DNA from: Gemmatimonadaceae bacterium | Lineage (GTDB): Bacteria > Gemmatimonadota > Gemmatimonadetes > Gemmatimonadales > Gemmatimonadaceae | DNA length: 64,000 nucleotides | Assembly (NCBI GenBank): GCA_019637355.1 | Contig: JAHBVT010000001.1 | Span: 1,271,192-1,335,191, forward strand | Reading direction: 5' to 3' | In this document: positions 36,207 through 44,090 of the stretch, piece after piece | Layout: every line of letters begins with the position of its first letter | Numbering within the stretch: position 1 is the stretch's first letter | The notes under the pieces: model-generated | Told to the model about the DNA's origin: nothing | Database searches by the model: none | Seen by the model: the letters and a program-made list of their open reading frames with translations, nothing else | Made by a program: the position numbers and the translations under genes

Positions 36207-37373
36207 TCAGGCCGCAAGCGCGGCAGCCACGACGCACCAGGCCACGACGACCAGCGTCGGCCGCTTGAGACTCGCGTGGAGCAGCAGTCCGATGCCCGCG
36301 ATGGCGGCATCGGTCCACGAGACCACTCCGCTGCGTAGGACGGGGTCGTACAGTGCCGCGGCAAGCAATCCGACGACCGCCGCATTCGTGCCGGCGATGG
36401 CGTTGAGGGCTCCCGGGCGGGCGGCGAGTCGGCCCCAGACAGGAAGGATTCCGTAGTAGAGCAAGAACCCCGGCGCGAAGACCGCCAGCGTGGCGACCAG
36501 TGCGCCCAGCAGTGGTCCGGCGGCCCCGGTAAGCCCGGAAGGAACAAGGGCGCCGAGATACGCCGCCAGCGAGAACATTGGTCCCGGGACCGCCTGTGCG
36601 GCGCCGTAGCCCGCCAGGAACGCCTCGTTGGTCACCCAGCCGGGGGCGACCACGGACGACTCGAGCAGGGGGAGCACGACGTGTCCCCCACCAAAGACCA
36701 GCGATCCCGCCCGCCAGAATGCCGACGGAATGGCGAGAAGGCTTGGGACGTCGGGGGTCCACGCCAGCGCGGCCGCGAGCATCGCGGCGAAGATCGCAAT
36801 CGCGACGCTGCCGTCGCGCACGCTATGCCGCACGGGCAGCGCAGCGGGCTGCGCGCTCGTGGGCAGTCGCACAATGAGAGCGCCAAGCACCATCCCCAGT
36901 GCAATCACAACGAGTTGCATCCAGGCGACGGGCAGTAGGAGCATCCCGGCGAGGGCGAGTGCCGCAATGGCCAAACGCTGTGCGTCGGGAGTCAGTTGGC
37001 GCGCCATACGCCACACGCCGTCCGTCACGACGATAGCCGCGACGAGCTTGAGCCCGTGCAGGATGCTGCCGCTTCCGCCGACGATGCCGAAGACGGCGAT
37101 GGCCACCATCATCAGGGCCGAGGGCAGCGTGAACGCCACGAAGGCCGCGATGCCGCCGGGCAGGCCCCCTCGGAGCATCCCGATGCCGAATCCGAGCTGG
37201 CTCGACGCCGGGCCCGGCAGGAACTGCGCGATGGTCAGCAGTTGCCCGAAGCTGGCTTCGTCGAGCCACCGCCGGCGCTCCACGAATTCCTTGCGAAAGT
37301 AGCCGAGGTGCGCGACCGGACCGCCGAACGACGTCAGCCCGAGGCGCAGGAAGGCTCCGAAGATCTCGCGCAT
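36207..37373 (-). CDS. chrA: Chromate transporter ChrA
   Basis: Inner-membrane chromate efflux protein of the long (two-domain) CHR family. The product is 388 residues. The N-terminal half has FLRLGLTSFGGPVAHLGYFRKEFVERRRWLDE and LPGPASSQLGFGIGMLRGGLPG. The C-terminal half repeats the pattern with FGGGHVVLPLLESSVV and YGAAQAVPGPMFSLAAYLGAL. The ATG at 37373 matches the family; the open frame extends 36 residues further upstream but would run into the divergent gene's start. It stands next to the ars operon on the same strand. Confidence 0.94.
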   Translation of the reverse strand: MREIFGAFLRLGLTSFGGPVAHLGYFRKEFVERRRWLDEASFGQLLTIAQFLPGPASSQLGFGIGMLRGGLPGGIAAFVAFTLPSALMMVAIAVFGIVGGSGSILHGLKLVAAIVVTDGVWRMARQLTPDAQRLAIAALALAGMLLLPVAWMQLVVIALGMVLGALIVRLPTSAQPAALPVRHSVRDGSVAIAIFAAMLAAALAWTPDVPSLLAIPSAFWRAGSLVFGGGHVVLPLLESSVVAPGWVTNEAFLAGYGAAQAVPGPMFSLAAYLGALVPSGLTGAAGPLLGALVATLAVFAPGFLLYYGILPVWGRLAARPGALNAIAGTNAAVVGLLAAALYDPVLRSGVVSWTDAAIAGIGLLLHASLKRPTLVVVAWCVVAAALAA

Positions 37374-37379
37374 CGGCGG

Positions 37380-37408
37380 AAGGTGGGCGCCGAACCGCGA
37401 CGGGTCAA
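37380..37408 (-). promoter_or_regulatory. Possible chrA promoter, leaderless arrangement
   Basis: On the minus strand TTGACC (37403-37408) is 17 bases from CACCTT (37380-37385), and six bases separate that from the chrA ATG. The spacing mirrors the PTS, dusB and truA promoters. The -10 match is weak. Confidence 0.45.
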
Positions 37409-37467
37409 TCGCCGCCGTCGGTCCGTTACCCCTCGCCGTGCGCTCGCCCGAGCGCAATATTCCCGCA

Positions 37468-39612
37468 ATGACCCCGACCAAGCATTCGTGGCGCTTCTTC
37501 CGCGCCGGCGGCTCCGATCAAGTCTCGTTCGAGACCGCCGAGGACCTTCGCCATCTCCGCACGTTGGATCCGACGCTCTGGGTGGCGCTGGCCTGCCCGG
37601 TGAAGGGACTGGAGATCGACGAGCGCACGTTGGCGCTGATGGACACGGACGGCGACAAGCGCATCCGCGTGCCGGAAGTCTTGGAAGCGGTCGAGTGGAC
37701 CTGTGCCCAACTCAAGGACCCCGCCGTGGTCTTGCAGGGCGGCGATCTCGCCATCGCGGCCATCAACGATGCGACGGAGGATGGCCGCCGCATCCTGGCC
37801 GCGGCCCGCGAGATCTTGGTCCACCTGGAGAAGCCGGAGCACGCGACAATCTCGGTGGACGATACGATGCAGCTCGCGCGTGTCTTCGCCCACACGACCT
37901 TCAATGGGGACGGCGTCGTCCCGATGGAGGTGGCTGCTGAAGGCGCGGACCGCGAGCTCGCCGAGGCCATCGTCGCGACGATGGGTGCCGTGAACGATCG
38001 CAGCGGCCGGCCTGGCTTCTCGCAGGAGACGCTGGACGGATTCGTCGCGGAGTGCGAGGCTTACGTGGGCTGGTGGGCGCAATCGGAAGCGGACGCGAAG
38101 ACGCTGCTGCCCTTCGGTGACGGGACGGTGGCCGCCGTCGGTGCGCTGCAGGGCATCCGCGCCAAAGTCGACGACTACTTCGCGCGCTGCCGCGTGGCGG
38201 CATTCGACGACCGTGCCACCGCGGCGCTGAATCGCGATGCGGCCGAGTTCGCGGCGCTCGGTGCGCAGGCGCTGGGGCCGAAGGTCGAGGCGGCGGCAGA
38301 GTTTCCGCTCGCGCGGATCGAAGCCGGACGTCCGCTTCCGCTGGCCGACGGCGTCAACCCGGCGTGGGCGACCGCGATGCGGGCGTTCCGCGAGCTGGTC
38401 GTCACGCCGCTGCTCGGTGCGCGCGAGGCGCTCAGCGAAGCCGAGTGGGATACGCTCACGGCAACCGTCGCGCCGCACGTGGCTTGGTCGGCGAACAAGG
38501 CCGGCACGCGCGTCGAGCCCCTAGGCATCGCGCGCGTGCGGGCGCTGCTCGCCTCGCCGAGCCGGGCGAAGCTCTCGGCGTTGATCGCCGAGGATTTGAA
38601 GCTCGCCCCGGCAATGGACGCGATGGACAAGGTCGAGCGCTTGGCGCGCTATCACCGTGACCTCGCGCAGTTGCTCAACAACTTCGTGTCCTTCCGCGAC
38701 TTCTACGGCCGCGAGCGCCCGGCCGTGTTCCAGGTGGGCACGCTGTACCTCGACGGCCGCCGCGCCGACCTCTGCGTGCGCGTGGACGACGCCGGCAAGC
38801 ACGCCGCGCTGGCGGGACTCGCCAAGAGCTATCTGGCGTACTGCGACTGCTCGCGCCCGAACGGCGAGAAGATGACGATTGCCGCCGCCTTCACCGGCGG
38901 TGACTCCGACAACCTGATGGTCGGCCGCAACGGCGTCTTCTACGACCGCAAGGGGCGCGACTGGGACGCGACGATCACCAAGATCGTCGAGAACCCGATC
39001 AGCATCCAACAGGCGTTCTGGGCGCCGTACAAGAAGCTCGTGCGGCTCATCGAGGAGCAGGTGGCCAAGCGCGCCGCCGCGGGCGCAGCGGCCTCAGACG
39101 AGAAGGTGACAGCGGCGGCCACGACCGTGGGCACGCTCGACAGCCAGCAGCCCACGCCAGAGCCCGCCAAGAAGGTGGACGTCGGCACCGTCGCAGCACT
39201 GGGCGTGGCGTTCGGCGCGTTGGCGACGGCCTTTGCGGCAATCGCCGGCTACGCGACCAGGACGCTCACGCTCCCGTTCTGGCAGGTGATCCTGGTGCTG
39301 GCGGGCTTGGTCTTCCTGATCTCGCTGCCGTCGATGGCCATCGCGTGGCTCAAGCTGCGACAGCGCAACTTGGGTCCGATCCTCGATGCGAACGGATGGG
39401 CGGTGAACGGCCGCGTCAAGATGAACGTGCCGTTCGGCGCGACGCTCACGCGCGTCGGACACGTGCCGCTGGATGCCCAGAGCTCCTTTGCTGTGAAGTA
39501 CCCGGAGCCGCCGACGGCGTTGCCCAAGTTGATCTTTGTGGTCATCGGGCTCGCTTTCCTCGTGAGCCTGCTGCGGCACTACGGCGTGTCTATCCCGCTC
39601 GGCGGGCCATAA
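37468..39612 (+). CDS. Large uncharacterised protein with EF-hand loop and three C-terminal membrane segments
   Basis: Function unknown; 714 residues. A canonical EF-hand loop is at residues 59-70 (DTDGDKRIRVPE), suggesting calcium binding. A second, looser loop (FNGDGVVPMEV) lies near residue 145. The middle (about 150-560) is soluble, with an aromatic/Cys-containing region (YLAYCDCSRPNGEKM). Hydrophobic segments are at about 574-594, 603-626 and 685-702, with a conserved-looking stretch between the last two (ILDANGWAVNGRVKMNVPFG). There is no signal peptide. The ATG at 37468 was chosen over the earlier frame start at 37438, which overlaps the divergent chrA promoter region. It ends 23 bases inside convergent ridA. 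Confidence 0.8.
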   Translation: MTPTKHSWRFFRAGGSDQVSFETAEDLRHLRTLDPTLWVALACPVKGLEIDERTLALMDTDGDKRIRVPEVLEAVEWTCAQLKDPAVVLQGGDLAIAAINDATEDGRRILAAAREILVHLEKPEHATISVDDTMQLARVFAHTTFNGDGVVPMEVAAEGADRELAEAIVATMGAVNDRSGRPGFSQETLDGFVAECEAYVGWWAQSEADAKTLLPFGDGTVAAVGALQGIRAKVDDYFARCRVAAFDDRATAALNRDAAEFAALGAQALGPKVEAAAEFPLARIEAGRPLPLADGVNPAWATAMRAFRELVVTPLLGAREALSEAEWDTLTATVAPHVAWSANKAGTRVEPLGIARVRALLASPSRAKLSALIAEDLKLAPAMDAMDKVERLARYHRDLAQLLNNFVSFRDFYGRERPAVFQVGTLYLDGRRADLCVRVDDAGKHAALAGLAKSYLAYCDCSRPNGEKMTIAAAFTGGDSDNLMVGRNGVFYDRKGRDWDATITKIVENPISIQQAFWAPYKKLVRLIEEQVAKRAAAGAAASDEKVTAAATTVGTLDSQQPTPEPAKKVDVGTVAALGVAFGALATAFAAIAGYATRTLTLPFWQVILVLAGLVFLISLPSMAIAWLKLRQRNLGPILDANGWAVNGRVKMNVPFGATLTRVGHVPLDAQSSFAVKYPEPPTALPKLIFVVIGLAFLVSLLRHYGVSIPLGGP

Positions 39613-39979
39613 GCTCGATCTCGACGCGGGCGCCGAGCGGCAGGCCGGCAGCGGCCACCGTCGTGCGAGCCGGATACGGGGCGGTGAAGCGCTGCTGGTA
39701 CGCGGCGTTCATCGCCCCGAAGTCGTTCATATCGGTGAGGTACACGTTGCACTTGATCGCATCGGCCAAGGAGAGGCCGGCGGCGGCGAGGACCGCGGCG
39801 AGGTTGTCGAAGACGCGATGCGTCTGCGCCGTCACGTCGCCGTCAATGAGCTTACCGGTGGCGGGGTCGATCGGCGTCTGGCCGGAGCAGAAGAGCTCGT
39901 GGCCGCTCCAGATGGCCTGCGAGTACGGGCCGATGGCCTTGGGGGCGTCGGCGGCGGAGATTGGCTGGCGCTGCGTCAC
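39590..39979 (-). CDS. ridA: RidA family reactive-intermediate deaminase
   Basis: Hydrolyses reactive enamines/imines released by PLP enzymes such as threonine dehydratase. The product is 129 residues. The trimer-site residues are visible: AIGPYSQAIWSG, FCSGQTPIDPATG, CNVYLTDMNDFGAMN, the catalytic Arg in YPARTTVAAAGLPLGARVEIEL. The GTG start is 38 bases after ppdK. Its 3' end overlaps the end of the convergent EF-hand gene by 23 bases. Confidence 0.92.
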   Translation of the reverse strand: MTQRQPISAADAPKAIGPYSQAIWSGHELFCSGQTPIDPATGKLIDGDVTAQTHRVFDNLAAVLAAAGLSLADAIKCNVYLTDMNDFGAMNAAYQQRFTAPYPARTTVAAAGLPLGARVEIELMARRAG

Positions 39980-40017
39980 GGGTACTCTCGGGGGAGGGGT
40001 GGGGAGGCGCGCAGGAA

Positions 40018-42678
40018 TCAGGCACCCACGGCTTGGGCCGCGGCCAGTCGCGCGATAGGCACGCGGTACGGCGAACAGCTTACGTAGTCGAGGCCCGCAT
40101 CGTGGCAGAAGGACACCGACTTGGGTTCGCCGCCGTGCTCGCCGCAGATGCCGACCTTGAGGCCGGCACGAGATGAGCGCCCCTGCGCGGTCGCGAGCGA
40201 AATCAGCTGGCCCACGCCATCTACGTCGAGCACCTGGAACGGATCCTCGGGGTAGATGCCCTTCTCCACATAGTACGGCAGGAAGCGGCCGGCATCGTCT
40301 CGGCTGAGTCCGAGCGTGGTCTGCGTGAGGTCGTTGGTGCCGAAGGAGAAGAACTCGGCCTCCTTCGCAATCGCGGCAGCGGTCAGCGCGGCGCGCGGGA
40401 GTTCGATCATCGTGCCCACGAGGTAGGCCACGGTGACGCCGGTCTCCTGCCGCACCAGTTCGGCCATCCGGTCCACGAGCTTGCGTTGGTGCCGGAATTC
40501 CTCGACGGTGCTCACGAGCGGGATCATCACCTCGGGGTGCACGGCGATGCCGCGACGCTGGCAGGCGCTGGCCGCCTCGAAGATCGCGCGGGCCTGCATC
40601 TCGGTGATCTCGGGGTAGGTGATGCCGAGGCGGCACCCGCGATGGCCAAGCATCGGATTCGTCTCGCGCAGTCCCTCCACCACGCGCATCAACTCGCGGC
40701 GTGTGACCCCGACGCGGCGCGCGAGCAGCTTGGCCTCTTCGCCGCCGTGTGGAAGAAACTCGTGTAGCGGCGGGTCGAGCAGGCGGATGGTGACGGGGAA
40801 GCCTGCCATCGCCGTGAAGATGCCCTCGAAGTCCCCGCGCTGCATCGGCAGCAGCTTGGCCAGCGCGCGGCGTCGTCCGCCCTCGTCGTTGGAGACGATC
40901 ATCTCGCGCATCGCGTGGATGCGGTCGCCGTCGAAGAACATATGCTCAGTGCGGCAGAGCCCGATGCCCTCGGCGCCGAACGCGCGCGCGACCTCGGCGT
41001 CCTTCGGTGTGTCGGCGTTGGTGCGCACACGCAAGCGGCGTCGCTCGTCGGCCCAGCCCAGCAACTCGGCGAAGCCCTGGTACACCGGCGAGTCCTCTGG
41101 GCGCATCGTACCGGCGTTCACCTGCATCACCTGCGAGGGCATCGTGGGCAGGTCGCCAAGGAACACCTCGCCGGTGGCGCCGTCGAGCGTAATCCAGTCG
41201 CCCTCGCTGACCTCGACTTCGCCGACGGTGAAGCGCCGCTGCGCCGCGTGCACGCGGATCGTGTCGCAGCCTACGACGGCGCACTTGCCCATCCCACGCG
41301 CGACGACTGCGGCGTGCGAGGTCATCCCGCCACGCGCCGTGAGCACGGCGCGGGCGGCGACGATGCCGTGGAAGTCCTCAGGCGTGGTCTCGTCGCGGAC
41401 CAAGATGACGCTCTCGCCACGGCTACCACGCTCCTCCGCCACATCGGCGTCGAAGACCGCGATGCCACTGGCCGCGCCTGGCGACGCCGGCAGTCCCTTG
41501 CAGAGCGTCGTGTGTATGACGGACGAGTCGATCACGGGATGCAGCAACTGGTCGAGCTGGCGCGCGGGGACACGTTGCAGGGCCTCGGCCTTGGTGATCA
41601 GCCCTTCGTGCACGAGGTCGCGGGCGATGCGCACAGCCGCCGCGGCCGTGCGCTTGCCGGTGCGAGTCTGCAGCAGGTACAGCTTGCCACGTTCGACGGT
41701 GAACTCGAGGTCCTGCATATCGCGGAAGTGCGCCTCGATCAGCGCCTGCGTCCGCAGCAGGTCCTCGTAGGCCTTGGGCAAGCGCGTGGCCATCTGGTCG
41801 ATGGGCTCTGGCGTGCGGATGCCGGCGACGACGTCTTCGCCCTGCGCGTTCACGAGGAACTCGCCGTAGAATCGCTTCTCGCCGGTGCTCGGGTCACGGG
41901 TGAAGGCCACGCCGGTGCCGGAGTCGTCGCCGAGATTGCCGAAGACCATCGCGACGATGTTGACGGCCGTGCCTGGCGCCTCGGCGATGTGGTTCACTCG
42001 CCGGTAGTCCACCGCCTTCTTGAGCGTCCACGAGCGCCACACGGCCTCGATGGCACCCCAGAGCTGCTCGCGCGGGTCTGCGGGAAACGCCTTGCCCGTG
42101 GCTGAGCGAATAAGCGCCTGATACTCCTGCACCAGCAGGACCAGCGCCTCGGCCGGCAGCTCGGCGTCGCTGCGCACGCCGCTGGTGAGCCGCTTGGCGG
42201 CCAGCAGGTGCTCGAAGTCGGCGAAGGGCACGCCGAGCACCACGTCGCCGTACATCTGGAGCAGTCTTCGGTAGGAGTCGTAGGCGAAGCGCGGCGAGCC
42301 GCTCTGGGCGGCCAGGCCACGCACCGTCTCGTCGTTCAGGCCGAGGTTGAGGATCGTCTCCATCATCCCAGGCATCGACACGCGCGCGCCTGAACGCACC
42401 GACACGAGCAAGGGGTTGGACGCATCGCCGAGGCGCCTGCCGGCCGCTTCCTCCAGCCGCGTGATTGCGCGCTCGACCTCGGCCGAGAGGCCGTCCGGCG
42501 CCTTGCCGTGCGCCAGGAAGTGGTCGCAGAGGTTGCAGGCGATGGTGAATCCGGGGGGCACCGGCACGCCCAGGTTCGTCATCTCGGCGAGATTCGCGCC
42601 CTTGCCGCCGAGCAGGTCGCGGTCCTCGCGCCCTGCCTCTGCCTTGCCGCTACCGAAGAAGAAGACTGCTTTGTCCAC
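40018..42678 (-). CDS. ppdK: Pyruvate, phosphate dikinase
   Basis: Interconverts pyruvate, ATP and phosphate with PEP, AMP and pyrophosphate. The product is 886 residues. An N-terminal ATP-grasp region (KGANLAEMTNLGVPVPPGFTI) leads to the phosphohistidine domain GGMTSHAAVVARGMGKCAVVG. The PEP/pyruvate barrel follows (GIGLCRTEHMFF, EMQARAIFEAA, catalytic Cys in GICGEHGGEP). GTG at 42678 was chosen because GGGGAG (42687-42692 on the minus strand) sits eight bases upstream; the frame's first GTG (42687) would overlap that element. Confidence 0.97.
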   Translation of the reverse strand: MDKAVFFFGSGKAEAGREDRDLLGGKGANLAEMTNLGVPVPPGFTIACNLCDHFLAHGKAPDGLSAEVERAITRLEEAAGRRLGDASNPLLVSVRSGARVSMPGMMETILNLGLNDETVRGLAAQSGSPRFAYDSYRRLLQMYGDVVLGVPFADFEHLLAAKRLTSGVRSDAELPAEALVLLVQEYQALIRSATGKAFPADPREQLWGAIEAVWRSWTLKKAVDYRRVNHIAEAPGTAVNIVAMVFGNLGDDSGTGVAFTRDPSTGEKRFYGEFLVNAQGEDVVAGIRTPEPIDQMATRLPKAYEDLLRTQALIEAHFRDMQDLEFTVERGKLYLLQTRTGKRTAAAAVRIARDLVHEGLITKAEALQRVPARQLDQLLHPVIDSSVIHTTLCKGLPASPGAASGIAVFDADVAEERGSRGESVILVRDETTPEDFHGIVAARAVLTARGGMTSHAAVVARGMGKCAVVGCDTIRVHAAQRRFTVGEVEVSEGDWITLDGATGEVFLGDLPTMPSQVMQVNAGTMRPEDSPVYQGFAELLGWADERRRLRVRTNADTPKDAEVARAFGAEGIGLCRTEHMFFDGDRIHAMREMIVSNDEGGRRRALAKLLPMQRGDFEGIFTAMAGFPVTIRLLDPPLHEFLPHGGEEAKLLARRVGVTRRELMRVVEGLRETNPMLGHRGCRLGITYPEITEMQARAIFEAASACQRRGIAVHPEVMIPLVSTVEEFRHQRKLVDRMAELVRQETGVTVAYLVGTMIELPRAALTAAAIAKEAEFFSFGTNDLTQTTLGLSRDDAGRFLPYYVEKGIYPEDPFQVLDVDGVGQLISLATAQGRSSRAGLKVGICGEHGGEPKSVSFCHDAGLDYVSCSPYRVPIARLAAAQAVGA

Positions 42679-42712
42679 TACGAGCACTCCCCGCCGTGAG
42701 GCGGTGACGCCG

Positions 42713-44089
42713 CTACGCGCGCCGGAGCCTCACGGGTCCGACGCTGGGCGGCTGGGTGGGATACTGGCCCGAGAAGCACGCGTGGCAGAAGCCGTCGGGC
42801 CCTCCCGGAACCGCCCCGAGCATCCCCTCCAAGGAGAGGTAGCCTAGCGAGTCCACCCCGATCTGCCGCGCGATCTCTTCGGTACTGTGCTGGGCCGCGA
42901 TGAGCTGGTCGCGGTCCGGTGTGTCGATGCCGTACCAGCAGGGTCCCGTGATCGGGGGAGACGAGACCCGCATATGCACTTCTGTGGCGCCCGCGCCGCG
43001 AATCAGCGCCACGAGCCCGCGTGTGGTGGTGCCACGGACGATCGAGTCGTCCACCATCACGACCTTCTTGCCCGCGAGGATCTCGCGGACCGGGTTGTAC
43101 TTCACCTTCACCTTCGCATCGCGACCGGACTGCGTCGGTTGGATGAACGTGCGGCCCACGTAGTGGTTCCGGATCAGCGCCAATTCCAGCGGTAGCCCGC
43201 TGACCTCGGCGAAGCCCAGGGCCGCCGAGTTGGAGGAGTCCGGCACGCTGAAGACGAGGTCCGCGCCCGGGGCCGGATGCTCCGTAGCGAGCTGGCGACC
43301 CAGTGCGCGCCGCGCCCGGTCCACCGAGCCACCGAAGACGCTGGAGTCCGGCCGCGCGAAGTACACGTACTCGAACACGCAGCGGTGCAGCTTGGTGGCC
43401 GCGCCGCGCTCCAGCGAGCGCATCGTGCCGTCGGGCGCGATGGCGATGATCTCGCCGGGCTTCACCTCGCGCTCCACCGTGGCGCCGACGATGTCGAGTG
43501 CGCAGGTCTCGGAGGCGAACACGTACGCGCCATTGAGGCGTCCCATCACCAGCGGCCGCCAGCCGAGCGGGTCACGTGCGGCCACCAGCGTGTCGCCGAT
43601 GATGATGAGCAGCGAGTACGCCCCTTCGACACCGCGCAGGGCTTCGGCCAGCTTCTCCTCCGGGCGCTCGGCCTTGGCCTTGGCCAAGCGATGCACGATG
43701 ACCTCGGAGTCGGCCGAGGAGGAGAAGATGGAACCTTCGTCCTCGAGCTCGCCGCGGATGTCGAGCGCGTTGGTCAGGTTGCCATTGTGCGCGAGGGCGA
43801 TGTGGCCGCCCTTGAAGCGCACGAGCGCCGGCTGCGCGTTCTCGATGCTGGACGAGCCCGCCGTGGAGTAGCGCGTATGGCCCATTGCGACCGGCCCCGC
43901 GAGCGTCGCCATCCGCTCGGACGAGAACTGGTCGGAGACCAGGCCCATCGCGCGGATCGCGCTGACCTCACCGTCGTGGACGGCGACGATGCCGGCGGAC
44001 TCTTGGCCACGGTGCTGCAGGGAGTAGAGCCCGAGGTGCGTGAGTGCCGCGGCCTCGTGGTGCCCGCTGATGCCGAAGATGCCACACAT
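42713..44089 (-). CDS. purF: Amidophosphoribosyltransferase
   Basis: First committed step of purine synthesis: PRPP plus glutamine to phosphoribosylamine. The product is 458 residues. It begins M-C-G-I-F-G, so Cys2 is the N-terminal nucleophile after Met removal; no propeptide is present. The NTN glutaminase (LYSLQHRGQESAGI, HTRYSTAGSS, HNGNLTN) is followed by the PRTase domain with the PRPP loop VVMVDDSIVRGTTTRGLV. The start lies one base after the purL stop. Five residues encoded upstream in frame are not part of the protein. Confidence 0.97.
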   Translation of the reverse strand: MCGIFGISGHHEAAALTHLGLYSLQHRGQESAGIVAVHDGEVSAIRAMGLVSDQFSSERMATLAGPVAMGHTRYSTAGSSSIENAQPALVRFKGGHIALAHNGNLTNALDIRGELEDEGSIFSSSADSEVIVHRLAKAKAERPEEKLAEALRGVEGAYSLLIIIGDTLVAARDPLGWRPLVMGRLNGAYVFASETCALDIVGATVEREVKPGEIIAIAPDGTMRSLERGAATKLHRCVFEYVYFARPDSSVFGGSVDRARRALGRQLATEHPAPGADLVFSVPDSSNSAALGFAEVSGLPLELALIRNHYVGRTFIQPTQSGRDAKVKVKYNPVREILAGKKVVMVDDSIVRGTTTRGLVALIRGAGATEVHMRVSSPPITGPCWYGIDTPDRDQLIAAQHSTEEIARQIGVDSLGYLSLEGMLGAVPGGPDGFCHACFSGQYPTQPPSVGPVRLRRA

Positions 44090-44090
44090 C

